Source: UBA1724 sp963621575
Lineage (GTDB): Bacteria > Verrucomicrobiota > Lentisphaeria > Oligosphaerales > Oligosphaeraceae
Direction: 5' to 3'
DNA: 64,000 nt
Assembly (NCBI GenBank): GCA_963621575.1
Contig: CAVFEH010000013.1
Location: 1-64,000, forward strand
The position numbers were made by a program, and so were the translations under genes. Shown piece by piece: positions 1-7,540 of the stretch (position 1 is the first letter of the stretch; each line of letters starts with the position of its first letter). The notes under the pieces were generated by a model, which was not told the origin of the DNA, made no database searches, and saw nothing but the letters and a program-made list of their open reading frames with translations.

Positions 1-153
1 GGTTGGCTGGAAAACCTCCTTAATTTACTGATTGCCTTAACGGGGGTCGGTATACAAATCAGCGGTTTTTTTGCGGGCGAATCTCCGCTCACGAGCGAAA
101 TTCTCTAACGAAAGTCGTAACTATATACGGAATTAGGGTGTTATAAAGAATAA

Positions 154-179
154 ATCTCTGGGACCCGGGTCCTAGAGAT
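154..179. repeat. 26-bp near-perfect palindrome
   Basis: An inverted repeat centred on CCCGGG: ATCTCT and GGACC arms mirror each other over 26 bases, with one G/T position off perfect symmetry. It lies in AT-rich non-coding DNA beyond the terminator of the tmRNA gene. Such a dyad could bind a dimeric protein or form a hairpin, but it is not followed by a T-run, so it does not look like a terminator. Function unknown. Confidence 0.6.
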
Positions 180-181
180 CA

Positions 182-309
182 GAGAAAAGTCCACGGGACT
201 TGAGAAAAATCTGCGTTTTTTTGGGGAGAAAAGGATTCTCTGGGGAGAGAAATCCCGTACCGAGAGAAACTCCGCAAGTGCCGTGTTTTACGGCGGTTAG
301 GGAGAAATC
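182..309. repeat. Cluster of short GAGAAA repeats
   Basis: Six copies of a GAGAAA core, most followed within a few bases by TC, occur at about 182, 202, 226, 247, 264 and 302. Spacing is about 17 to 38 bases, so they are not a strict tandem array. No open frame covers them. The stretch 1-311 as a whole holds no recognisable gene and is AT-richer than the rest of the window. Confidence 0.45.
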
Positions 310-311
310 AA

Positions 312-346
312 ACACCCCCGGAGCCTTGCGGGGCTTCCGGGGGTGT
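312..346 (-). terminator. Intrinsic terminator of the tmRNA gene
   Basis: Read on the minus strand, an 11-bp GC-rich stem (ACACCCCCGGA against its complement), extended by a few inner pairs, is followed by a short T-rich run. It sits 12 bases past the CCA end of the tmRNA, as expected for a terminator of that gene. Confidence 0.75.
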
Positions 347-357
347 GTGATAGTAGA

Positions 358-710
358 TGGTGGAGGCGCGGGGAGTTGAACCCCGGTCCTGGAGAGACTT
401 CCTGCAGGCCTCTACATGCTTATCCCGTCTTTGTTCTTAGTCCATCGATTTGGTGGCGGGCGCCCGTCGGTGGAAGCAGCGTGCTGTTCTTTCTCGCTGG
501 TGGCCCCCGCCTGCCCGGGGCCCCTGGCCAGCCTGATACATGCGCCTCGACCGTCATCAGGTATCGCGGAGGAGACGTCGCGGGCTATGCCGCGAATGCG
601 TACTCGTTCGTGTTCGCAGTTACTTTTTTGACCGATGATTAAGGAGGCCAACGATCATCCTCCGCATGCAACCCGCGTTCCGCCTTTTCAGTCGAGACCG
701 TTTCGCCCCC
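358..710 (-). ncRNA. ssrA: tmRNA (ssrA)
   Basis: Transfer-messenger RNA, which rescues stalled ribosomes and tags the unfinished protein for proteolysis. The 5' end reads GGGGGCGAAACGGTCTCGAC and the 3' end carries a T-arm (GGTTCAACTCC) followed by CGCCTCCACCA, so the first seven bases pair with the seven before the discriminator (one G-U). The encoded CCA is present. The tag frame lies at 617-585: GCG AAC ACG AAC GAG TAC GCA TTC GCG GCA TAG, giving ANTNEYAFAA after the tRNA-borne alanine; this matches the family pattern of an Ala-rich hydrophobic end. Length is 353 nt, normal for a one-piece tmRNA. A terminator follows and a promoter precedes it. Confidence 0.96.
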
Positions 711-740
711 GAAAGGAACAGGTGAACAGGGATCGCGCGT

Positions 741-770
741 ACTATAATCCCGGTTTTTTTGCCCCGTGAA
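741..770 (-). promoter_or_regulatory. Promoter of the tmRNA gene
   Basis: On the minus strand TATAGT (746-741) is a good -10 element, with TTCACG (770-765) 18 bases upstream as a modest -35. The start would fall some 25 bases before the mature tmRNA, leaving a leader for RNase P to remove. The motif ATTATAGTACGC recurs exactly ahead of the aromatic leader peptide near 46347. The + strand also reads TATAAT at 743-748 but has no -35 partner. Confidence 0.55.
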
Positions 771-786
771 AAAAGGGCTTGTTCCG

Positions 787-799
787 CCGCATTATATTT
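787..799 (+). promoter_or_regulatory. Candidate promoter element of the T3SS array
   Basis: CCGCATTATATTT stands out in GC-rich non-coding DNA about 190 bases before the first T3SS gene. The same CCGCATTATATT occurs at 35291 ahead of the HNH gene, and CGCATTAAATTT at 48523 ahead of bioB. None has a clear -35 hexamer at normal spacing. It may be an extended -10 or the site of an unusual sigma factor; position and recurrence are the only evidence. Confidence 0.35.
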
Positions 800-990
800 C
801 CGAATGTGCCACGCGCGCCCGCAGGGGCGCACGAGTCCTGGAGGCGCGTTTTCCGGGAAGCATCGCGGCGGATCCGGGGTGTCTCCACGCAATTTTTCCG
901 TCGTCCTCCCCGTTTTGCGCAATTGCCCGTGCCGTCCCGCGGGAGGCGCCCGCGGAAAGGGCCCTTCCCTTTTTTCCCGGAGGTCTGCAG

Positions 991-1380
991 ATGAACCACA
1001 GTCAGGAAGACATCCAGAGATTTCTTGCGCACATCCGAAAGACCATTGCGGACAGCGAGAGCCTTGTGTCGCAGGCGGAGCTGCGGATTGCGGAGACGGA
1101 CCGCATGCTGGAGCGCCAGGGTCTCACGCGGGAGCAGGTGATGAACCTGCGTTTCACCGAGAGCCAGATGGAGGCGGCCAACGCGGAGCTGAAGCGCCGG
1201 GGGATGGATCCCCTGGAAAAGTGGTCCGCCGCGGACACGGCCCTTCCCGCATCCGGCCACACGGCGCCTGCGGCTTCCGCCGCCCCCAACGGCTCCTCGT
1301 CCCCTTCCGCAACACCGGACGCCGAGTTGGAGAACCGGCAGCGGAAATTCGGCATGATGATGAAACCTTTCCAGATCTGA
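991..1380 (+). CDS. Hypothetical protein at the head of the T3SS array
   Basis: A 129-residue protein I do not recognise. The first 85 residues are charged and heptad-like (predicted helical, possibly coiled coil); residues 85-115 are an Ala/Pro/Ser-rich linker; the end is basic with a Met-Met-Met run. The start is chosen for the GGAGG eleven bases upstream of ATG 991; the frame is open further upstream but without a ribosome site. It is the first gene after the candidate promoter at 787 and is followed at short distance by translocon genes, so a T3SS-related role (small substrate or regulator) is inferred from position only. Confidence 0.7.
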   Translation: MNHSQEDIQRFLAHIRKTIADSESLVSQAELRIAETDRMLERQGLTREQVMNLRFTESQMEAANAELKRRGMDPLEKWSAADTALPASGHTAPAASAAPNGSSSPSATPDAELENRQRKFGMMMKPFQI

Positions 1381-1438
1381 TGTGTAGTCAAGGGTGACGA
1401 AGGTGTTTGCCGCCCTTGAACCACACAGGAGACCGACC

Positions 1439-2242
1439 ATGGAAATCGACAGAATCGCCAATCGAAATGCCGCAGGCGTGCAGTCCGCGCAAGAGCAAGG
1501 CATCCAGACAACGCAGCAGAAGGAGTCCGCCGCCATCCTGGGCGGTGCGTCCGTGACCGTGACGCGCGGGGTTTCCAGCGACCTGGAGCGCCTGGTCCTG
1601 CGGCTGAAGAACGAGAATGCCGAGACGCGGCAGGACTTGGCGAAGCGCCGGATTTCGATTCTCTCCACGGTGCTTGACGGCATGGCGGAGCGGATCTCCC
1701 GGAAGGAGCGCGAGGCGCTCCTGGAGATGGAGAAGCTCAACGGCGAAAGCGACGCGCTGCGTGCCGAAATCGAGTCGTTGCGGGAATCCTCCCGTGCCGC
1801 CGCCGCGCGGAGAGACGCGTTGCAGGCGCAGATCGAAGCCCTGGAGAAGCTGATTGAGAACGAGATCAAGAACGGCGAGGAGCACCGCGAGCTGATTGAA
1901 AAGCTGAAGGCGCAGAAGGCCGAGGAGGAGGCGAAGATCGCCGCCTGCGAGAATGCCATCGCCTCCAAGAGCGCGCAGATCGTCTCCAACGGCGAGCGCG
2001 TCTCCGCGCTGATTTCCAGCGTGGGCGCGGCGACTCTCCGGGAGGTGGCGGCGGCCCTGAAAGCGGCATCCGGCGCCGACGAAATCGAGGCGCCGGAGGA
2101 GTCCGACAGCGCCTCCAAGCGTGAAAAGGCGGAGAAGAAGGCGGAGCGCAACGACCCCGCCGCGGCGCTCCGGGAGGCCCTGGAACGCCTGGATGAAGAA
2201 ATTGCAAAGACCTTTGCCGAAAACCAAGCCATCAAGGCCTGA
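1439..2242 (+). CDS. Coiled-coil protein resembling the N-terminal part of the T3SS translocator
   Basis: A 267-residue protein, mostly long amphipathic helix (residues about 40-215), with an Ala-rich tail. Residues about 35-95 align by eye with the N-terminal region of the YopB-like translocator encoded at 2863: both have a Val-x-Val-Thr-Arg-Gly stretch followed by Leu-Glu-(Arg/Lys)-Leu, then Asp-x-Ala-Lys-x-Arg-Ile. Unlike that protein it has no hydrophobic segments. The start ATG 1439 has AGGAG upstream. It sits 20 bases before the class II chaperone gene. It could be a secreted paralogue that lost its membrane part, or a soluble accessory substrate; function is not established. Confidence 0.7.
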   Translation: MEIDRIANRNAAGVQSAQEQGIQTTQQKESAAILGGASVTVTRGVSSDLERLVLRLKNENAETRQDLAKRRISILSTVLDGMAERISRKEREALLEMEKLNGESDALRAEIESLRESSRAAAARRDALQAQIEALEKLIENEIKNGEEHRELIEKLKAQKAEEEAKIAACENAIASKSAQIVSNGERVSALISSVGAATLREVAAALKAASGADEIEAPEESDSASKREKAEKKAERNDPAAALREALERLDEEIAKTFAENQAIKA

Positions 2243-2261
2243 GGGCCGGGAGAACAATGCC

Positions 2262-2774
2262 ATGCAGCAGAACATCGACACCGCGAAAATCGCAGAGGCC
2301 GCCCGTGCATGCGCGCAGGACGGCGCGACCCTCAAGCAGCTCAAGGGCGTGACCAACGAGGAGCTGGACGCCGTCTACTTCCTGGCCTACGGCTACTACC
2401 AGACCGGCCGTTTGGAGGAGGCCTCAAAGCTCTTCCGCTTCCTGGTCCTCTTCGACCACCTGAACGCAAAATACTGGTTCGGCCTGGGCGCCGTGCAGCA
2501 GGTGTCCAAGAACTACCAGGATGCCATCGTCTCCTACGGCTACAGCTCCTTCCTGGACCTCTCCGACCCAAAGCCCCAGTACCACGCCGCGGAGTGCTTC
2601 CTGGCCATGGGGGACAAGCGCGGCGCCGCCAGCGCCATCGAGGCCCTGGAGGAATACTGCCCCGCCGACACCGACCAGGGACGGGAATACCGCGCCAAGG
2701 CCGCCGAGCTGCGCAAGCGCATAGGCGAGGAGGCCTTCGCCGAAAATGCCGCCGAAGACAAGAAGATGGCGTAA
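2262..2774 (+). CDS. sicA: Class II T3SS chaperone (SycD/LcrH/IpgC family)
   Basis: A 170-residue TPR protein of the family that holds hydrophobic translocators soluble in the cytoplasm before secretion. Three TPR-like units span residues about 30-135, with typical GYYQTGRLEEASKLFRFLVL and AVQQVSKNYQDAIVSYGYS helices; length matches the family (about 160-170). It lies directly upstream of the YopB-like and second translocator genes, the usual place for this chaperone. The GGGAGAA ahead of the start supports ATG 2262 over an out-of-frame ATG six bases earlier. The symbol is by family (sicA/lcrH/sycD); which name fits best cannot be told. Confidence 0.88.
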   Translation: MQQNIDTAKIAEAARACAQDGATLKQLKGVTNEELDAVYFLAYGYYQTGRLEEASKLFRFLVLFDHLNAKYWFGLGAVQQVSKNYQDAIVSYGYSSFLDLSDPKPQYHAAECFLAMGDKRGAASAIEALEEYCPADTDQGREYRAKAAELRKRIGEEAFAENAAEDKKMA

Positions 2775-2862
2775 CCTTTCGCCCCCGGCCGTGTAATGGA
2801 AGCGGACGGGGCAAATGCCGTCCGGAACTCCCGCAGACCCCTTTTTACTGGAGGACGAGGCA

Positions 2863-3924
2863 ATGTCTGAAATCAATCTCAATACAACGGCGCAAGCAAA
2901 ACTCTCCGCCGAAGAGCTCGCGAAACTCCTGGGCGGCAACACCGAGAAAACGAAGGAGATCATCGGCAAGACCGTGGAGATCCTCTCCGGCGCCAACGTG
3001 CGCGTGACCCGCGGCGGCGCCACCGGCGTGGACGGCAATGCGGATACCGGACGCACCAGCGGCGCCACCGGCGCACCCGCCCTGGACAACCCGGGCGACG
3101 CCCGGAATGTGCAGGCAAACCTGGAGAAGCTCATCGCCTTCCTGCAGTTGGAGAGCCAGGAGCAGCAGGCCGACGCCGCCAAGACCCGCATCGAGAGCCA
3201 GAAGGGCCGTCTGGATGCCGAACACAAGAGCCGCATGGCGAAGATCGACGAATCCATCAAGAAGATCGACGACGCCCAGAAGTCCCGGAAAGTGAACCGT
3301 CTCTTCGGCTGGCTCAGCGCCATCTTCTCCGTGATCGTTGCGGTGGTGGTCACCGCGGTGACCGGCGGCGCGGCGGCGGGCTTCGCCATTGCGGGCGCGG
3401 CGCTGGCGGTGGCCTCCCTGATCGGCGACGAGACGGGCCTGACGGACAAGTTGACGGAGAAGATCGCCGAAAGTCTCCAGAAGGGCGGCATGTCCAAGAA
3501 CGACGCCCGCCTGAAGGCCGCGCTGATCGTGAACCTGACCGTCATGGGCCTGGGAATCGTCTGCAGCGCAGGCGCCATGGTGGGCGCCTTCAAGGGCGCG
3601 GCGGACGCGGCGCGGAACATCACCACCCTCATGAAGACCGTGCAGAACCTCTCCACCATCGCCAACACCGCGGTGGGCGTGGGCGGAATGGTCTCCGGCG
3701 GCGTCTCCACGGCCCTGAACTACCGGGCGGACTCCTCCCGCGCGGAGGTCACCGAGCTGCAGAAGTTCCTCACCATGATGCAGAGGCAGCTGGACGAGTC
3801 CGAAGAGGAGCTCCAGAACCTGCTGCAGCTCATCCAGCGGAGCATCGGGCAGATCGCCGAACTCATCACCTCGGCCACCGACACCAGCGGCGAAATCGCC
3901 AAGAACATCGGCGCCATGGCGTAG
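2863..3924 (+). CDS. sctE: T3SS hydrophobic translocator (YopB/IpaB/SseC type)
   Basis: Pore-forming translocon subunit inserted into the host membrane. The 353-residue protein has an N-terminal coiled coil (about 85-155), a long hydrophobic hairpin (about 163-195, Ala/Gly/Val-rich), a second hydrophobic stretch (about 222-252), then amphipathic helices to the end. This is the layout of the YopB/IpaB/EspD family. The start is set by GGAGG before ATG 2863. The class II chaperone gene lies upstream and the second translocator follows after 35 bases. Note that unified nomenclature uses sctE for this translocator, whereas the YscE-like cochaperone at 16260 is a different protein. Confidence 0.85.
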   Translation: MSEINLNTTAQAKLSAEELAKLLGGNTEKTKEIIGKTVEILSGANVRVTRGGATGVDGNADTGRTSGATGAPALDNPGDARNVQANLEKLIAFLQLESQEQQADAAKTRIESQKGRLDAEHKSRMAKIDESIKKIDDAQKSRKVNRLFGWLSAIFSVIVAVVVTAVTGGAAAGFAIAGAALAVASLIGDETGLTDKLTEKIAESLQKGGMSKNDARLKAALIVNLTVMGLGIVCSAGAMVGAFKGAADAARNITTLMKTVQNLSTIANTAVGVGGMVSGGVSTALNYRADSSRAEVTELQKFLTMMQRQLDESEEELQNLLQLIQRSIGQIAELITSATDTSGEIAKNIGAMA

Positions 3925-3959
3925 CGACTTGGTCCCCATAGCAAAAGGAGGACGCGAAA

Positions 3960-5720
3960 ATGAATGTCAATGGAATCAACGCGGGCGCCGTGAACCTGGA
4001 GGCGTTGCTCTCCCAGCTCGGCGATGTCCAGAAAACCACCAACGCCGCCACCGGCAAGGAGATGCTGACCCTCTCCGTGCGGGCGGACGGCGCCACCGGC
4101 GCCTACACGGTGGAGTTCCCCCGGATGGAGACTCCCGGCGCCACGAGCCCCGAGGCCCTGGCGGCCCTGGTCTCCAAGCTCCACGCGGACGGCGGGCTGA
4201 AGCTCACCAACGACCAGCTGGCCACCCTCAAGGGCGAGGCGGAGAAGACCATCGCCAAGACCGCCGACGCCGTGAAGGCGGCGGTCTGCTCCTCGAAGGG
4301 CAGCGTCATGTTCGACATCTACACCCTGATGGCGCTGTTGGTGGAAGTGGCCCAGAAGCAGAAGGAGGCCAACCGCGAGATCCGGTGCGCCCAGGGCACC
4401 GCCATGCTGAAGGCCATCCAGGACCAGGCCGACCAGCAGATGGCCGCCGCCCGCATCGGACTCATCGTGGGCGTCGTCTGCAGCGCGGTCACCGTCGTGG
4501 CCTCCGCCTCCATGATGGTGGCCCAGTCCCATGCCTTCACCCAGCAACAGCAGGTCACCAGGAACGCCGGGCTCACCGCAGGCTCCACCAAGACCACCGC
4601 CCTGGCCCACGCAGACACCGTGGCCCACGCAGACGCGCGCCTGGCCTCCGTGGAAGCGAAAGTGGGCGCCGGGGTGGCCAACCGCGTGGAAGCGGACTTC
4701 GCAGCCCAGCTGGTGGACGACCAGGCCGGTGACCTGGCCGCCAACCTGGACCACGCCCTGGCCGACAGAAATGCGGCCGAGACCGCCAAGACCAACGCCG
4801 AGAACGCCCTCCAGAATGCCCGGGCCCAGCTGGAGACCGCCCAGGCGAACCAGCAGACCGCCCAGGCGGAGCTGGACGCCAAGAAGGTGGAGGTGGATTT
4901 TGACGCCAAGACGGCACGCCTCCAGGCGCAGGACGCCGCCCGCGCCCAGAATCCCGGGGACGCCAATGTCCAGGCGGAGTGGGCCGACGCAAAGGGTGAA
5001 TACGACCAGGCGAAGGCCGCGGTGGATCTCAAGCAGGCCGACTTGGACGCCGCCCGCCAGAATGTGGCCGACGCCCAGAACGAGGTGGCCCTCAAGCAGA
5101 ACGACCTGGCCTTGGCCAACCAGACCAGGGCCAACGCCGAGGCCGCCCTCCAGGGCGCCCGGGCCAACTACGTGAAGACCGTCCAGGACGTGGGCGACCA
5201 GTACGCCGAGAAGTACCAGGCCGCCCTGGACCGCCGCGAAAATCCCATCCCCGGCGCCGACAAGGCGCAGCTGGAGCAGGACGTGCGGGAGGCCGGCGCC
5301 GAAATGGAGATGGCCCGTGCCTACGAGGCGAAGCTCTTGGCCGCGGACGACGTCATGACCCCCGCCGAGCAGAAGGGCATGGTCCACGAAGCCCGCGCCG
5401 AGGCAGCCGCCGCCGAAAACCAGGTGGTCAACCGCGTGGACTACAAGAAATTCGAGCATCGCATCCAGGTGCTGTCCGGCGTGAACGGCATTATCTCTTC
5501 CCTGGGGCAGATGGGCCAGAACGTGGCCCAGGGCATCAGCGGCATGAAATCCGCCGAGGCCAGCCGCATCGCCGCCGAGGAGAAGAAGCAGGAGTCACTG
5601 GCGGAGCAGAGCAATGAGCTCTACGAAGAGGAGCAGAAGCTCATCGACGCCGTGCTGCAGCTCATGCAGTCCGTCTCCCAGGCCGAAACACAATCCATGC
5701 GCGACGCCATCCAGGCGTAG
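3960..5720 (+). CDS. sctB: Second T3SS translocator (YopD/IpaC/EspB type), enlarged
   Basis: Likely partner of the YopB-like protein in the translocon pore. The 586-residue protein has one strong hydrophobic segment at about 160-190, preceded by a helix with Leu-Met-Ala-Leu-Leu-Val-Glu-Val, as in this family. Residues about 235-450 form a very long Ala/Gln/Glu-rich coiled coil with repeated Ala-x-x-Ala-Glu-x-Ala units, and the end (about 485-586) is a polar amphipathic helix region. YopD/IpaC proteins are usually 300-400 residues, so the middle is expanded. AAAGGAGG precedes the ATG. Identification rests on layout and position. Confidence 0.75.
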   Translation: MNVNGINAGAVNLEALLSQLGDVQKTTNAATGKEMLTLSVRADGATGAYTVEFPRMETPGATSPEALAALVSKLHADGGLKLTNDQLATLKGEAEKTIAKTADAVKAAVCSSKGSVMFDIYTLMALLVEVAQKQKEANREIRCAQGTAMLKAIQDQADQQMAAARIGLIVGVVCSAVTVVASASMMVAQSHAFTQQQQVTRNAGLTAGSTKTTALAHADTVAHADARLASVEAKVGAGVANRVEADFAAQLVDDQAGDLAANLDHALADRNAAETAKTNAENALQNARAQLETAQANQQTAQAELDAKKVEVDFDAKTARLQAQDAARAQNPGDANVQAEWADAKGEYDQAKAAVDLKQADLDAARQNVADAQNEVALKQNDLALANQTRANAEAALQGARANYVKTVQDVGDQYAEKYQAALDRRENPIPGADKAQLEQDVREAGAEMEMARAYEAKLLAADDVMTPAEQKGMVHEARAEAAAAENQVVNRVDYKKFEHRIQVLSGVNGIISSLGQMGQNVAQGISGMKSAEASRIAAEEKKQESLAEQSNELYEEEQKLIDAVLQLMQSVSQAETQSMRDAIQA

Positions 5721-5734
5721 GGGAACCACCAACC

Positions 5735-6307
5735 ATGGAGAACCTGATCCAGCCCAGCGAAATCGCCGGCGGCGCCGTCTACGGTGTCAAGCAGATGGAA
5801 TACACCGTGGATGGCGTACCGGGAAAGGACTACACCGCCGCCCTGGCGGCGGCCGCCCTCAGGCAGTCCGTCACCATTGAGGACGCCGCCTCTGCCTACG
5901 CGGAGGTGGTGCGGCAGCGGCAGCGGAAGGTCTCCGAGCTCTCCGACGCCCTGGCGATCCTCTCCGACAACATCGCCACCCTCAGGACCGGCAAAAAAGC
6001 GGACAACGACGACTGGACCACCGCCACCGCCGCCATGGCTAGGGCCGCCGGAATCCTCGACAAATACGGCGTCTCCCACAACATCTCCGTGAGCGGCGAC
6101 ACCGGGCGCATCCAGCGGCGCTACGCGCAGAAAACCCAGACCAATGTGCAATACGAGATGGACAAGGAGGGCAACAACCTCCAGCAGGATCTCGTCACCC
6201 TGAACTCCTTCGTATCCAAGCGCGACAACGCCTTCTCCACCGCCGCGAAGCTGGTGAAGAAGGCCGATTCCGCCGCCTCGGGCACCATTTCCAACATAGG
6301 AGGCTAG
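5735..6307 (+). CDS. Tip/filament-like T3SS protein, paralogue 1
   Basis: First of four tandem related genes. The 190-residue protein has an N-terminal strand-rich part, a helix at about 50-85 ending in a Ser-Asp-Asn pattern, and a C-terminal helix with the family signature Leu-x-Ser-Phe-Val-(Ser)-Lys-Arg-Asp-Asn-Ala-Phe-Ser-Thr, ending in Asn-Ile-Gly-Gly. The C-terminal long helix followed by an Asn-rich end recalls EspA/SseB filament proteins and tip proteins. It follows the second translocator by 14 bases. With paralogue 2 it forms a subgroup lacking the Leu-Val-Met-Ala hydrophobic motif of paralogues 3 and 4. Confidence 0.6.
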   Translation: MENLIQPSEIAGGAVYGVKQMEYTVDGVPGKDYTAALAAAALRQSVTIEDAASAYAEVVRQRQRKVSELSDALAILSDNIATLRTGKKADNDDWTTATAAMARAAGILDKYGVSHNISVSGDTGRIQRRYAQKTQTNVQYEMDKEGNNLQQDLVTLNSFVSKRDNAFSTAAKLVKKADSAASGTISNIGG

Positions 6308-6312
6308 CGAAC

Positions 6313-6882
6313 ATGTCCGAAATCACTGTCCAGGATCCCGTCAAACTCTCCCAGGACTGGGGCGCCAAGTTCAGCGACTACAAGATTGACGGCAGGGAGG
6401 TCGACTTCCAGGACCTGATGGTCGCCGTCTCCGAGAACCGCGCCGTGGCGGTGGAGAAGGAGGTCGCTCCCCTCACCACCCGCATCCGCGCCCGCAACAA
6501 GGAGCTGGAGACCCTGGGATCCCTCCTCTCCATCTTCTCCCAGGCGCAGGCGAAATTCGACAGTGACGCCTCCGGCGACTCCAAGACCGCGATCTCCGGA
6601 ATCACCCCCGACATGTACACGCTGGGCGGAGAGGCCTATGCCCGCAAAGGCGGCACGGCCCAGGCCACGGACAGCTGGTGGAACAGCCAATGGACCAAGG
6701 CCTCCGTGGAGGGAATGGTCTCCATGCTCAAGTCCATGATCGACGAACGCAACAACGCCGCCCAGACCGACATGAGCCGCCTGCAGTCCCTGGTGGACCG
6801 CCGGGACGAATCCTTCACCACCGCCACAAACCTCATGAGCGCCGTCAGCGACACCCGCAGCAACCTGATCGGGAACCTCTAG
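6313..6882 (+). CDS. Tip/filament-like T3SS protein, paralogue 2
   Basis: A 189-residue relative of the preceding gene. It shares the C-terminal helix (Leu-Gln-Ser-Leu-Val-Asp-Arg-Arg-Asp-Glu-Ser-Phe, residues about 157-168) and the Asn-Leu end, and its middle helix (about 45-80) aligns with that of paralogue 1. A Trp-Trp pair near residue 118 is distinctive. No signal peptide, as expected of T3SS substrates. Five bases separate it from the previous stop, with AGGAGG overlapping that gene's end as ribosome site. Role as needle tip or filament subunit is inferred. Confidence 0.6.
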   Translation: MSEITVQDPVKLSQDWGAKFSDYKIDGREVDFQDLMVAVSENRAVAVEKEVAPLTTRIRARNKELETLGSLLSIFSQAQAKFDSDASGDSKTAISGITPDMYTLGGEAYARKGGTAQATDSWWNSQWTKASVEGMVSMLKSMIDERNNAAQTDMSRLQSLVDRRDESFTTATNLMSAVSDTRSNLIGNL

Positions 6883-6938
6883 CGCCGGGCGTCGTTTTCG
6901 CAGGGCTCCAAGGTCCCTGCCACACTGAAAGCCGGACA

Positions 6939-7526
6939 ATGGACATTACAGTAGACACCATCACGAAAGAGACGATCGCCACCAACCGCTACGCGCCCGC
7001 GGGCGCCCGGGAGATCCATCTCTACTCCACCAGCCTGGAGGGCGGCAGCGGCCTCACCCTGGGACAGCTGGTCATGGCGGTGTGCCTCCGCGCCGCCGCG
7101 GCCTACGAGTCCCAGAGCGTGGCGAAGATGAATGCCATGACCGCCGGCTCCACGAAGCTGGACCAGGCCTCCGGATGGCTGGAAAAGATCGCCGCCGGCG
7201 CCTTCGAGACCGGTTCCGCGGAGTCCATGGAGGCGTTCAACTTCCTCGTCAACACCATGGGGATTCCCGAAAGCGAACTCCCGGTCCGCTCCACGCTCGT
7301 CTATGGCGGCGCCCGGAAGGACTACCTGGACGTCTCGACCTACGACCGCAGGATGCAGGCGGCCAATGCCCTCAAGAACAAGATGGAGGCTCTCTCCCGG
7401 ACCCAGCAGCAGGACATGATTGACCTGCAGACCCTGGTCAACCGGCGGGACGTGGCATACTCCACCTCCTCCAACGTGGTGAGGGCCATTGGCACCTCCA
7501 TGACCGGCGACGCCAACAACTTCTAG
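6939..7526 (+). CDS. Tip/filament-like T3SS protein, paralogue 3
   Basis: A 195-residue protein. A hydrophobic motif Gly-Gln-Leu-Val-Met-Ala-Val-Cys-Leu (about residues 41-49) is followed by a helix with Lys-Met-Asn-Ala-Met-Thr, as in EspA/SseB family proteins where a Leu-Met-rich helix precedes a conserved coiled-coil half. The C-terminal helix carries Leu-Gln-Thr-Leu-Val-Asn-Arg-Arg-Asp and ends Ala-Asn-Asn-Phe. The ATG at 6939 was chosen because family similarity starts here; the frame is open upstream but overlaps paralogue 2. There is no strong ribosome site. Confidence 0.62.
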   Translation: MDITVDTITKETIATNRYAPAGAREIHLYSTSLEGGSGLTLGQLVMAVCLRAAAAYESQSVAKMNAMTAGSTKLDQASGWLEKIAAGAFETGSAESMEAFNFLVNTMGIPESELPVRSTLVYGGARKDYLDVSTYDRRMQAANALKNKMEALSRTQQQDMIDLQTLVNRRDVAYSTSSNVVRAIGTSMTGDANNF

Positions 7527-7540
7527 CAGGACGCACGACA

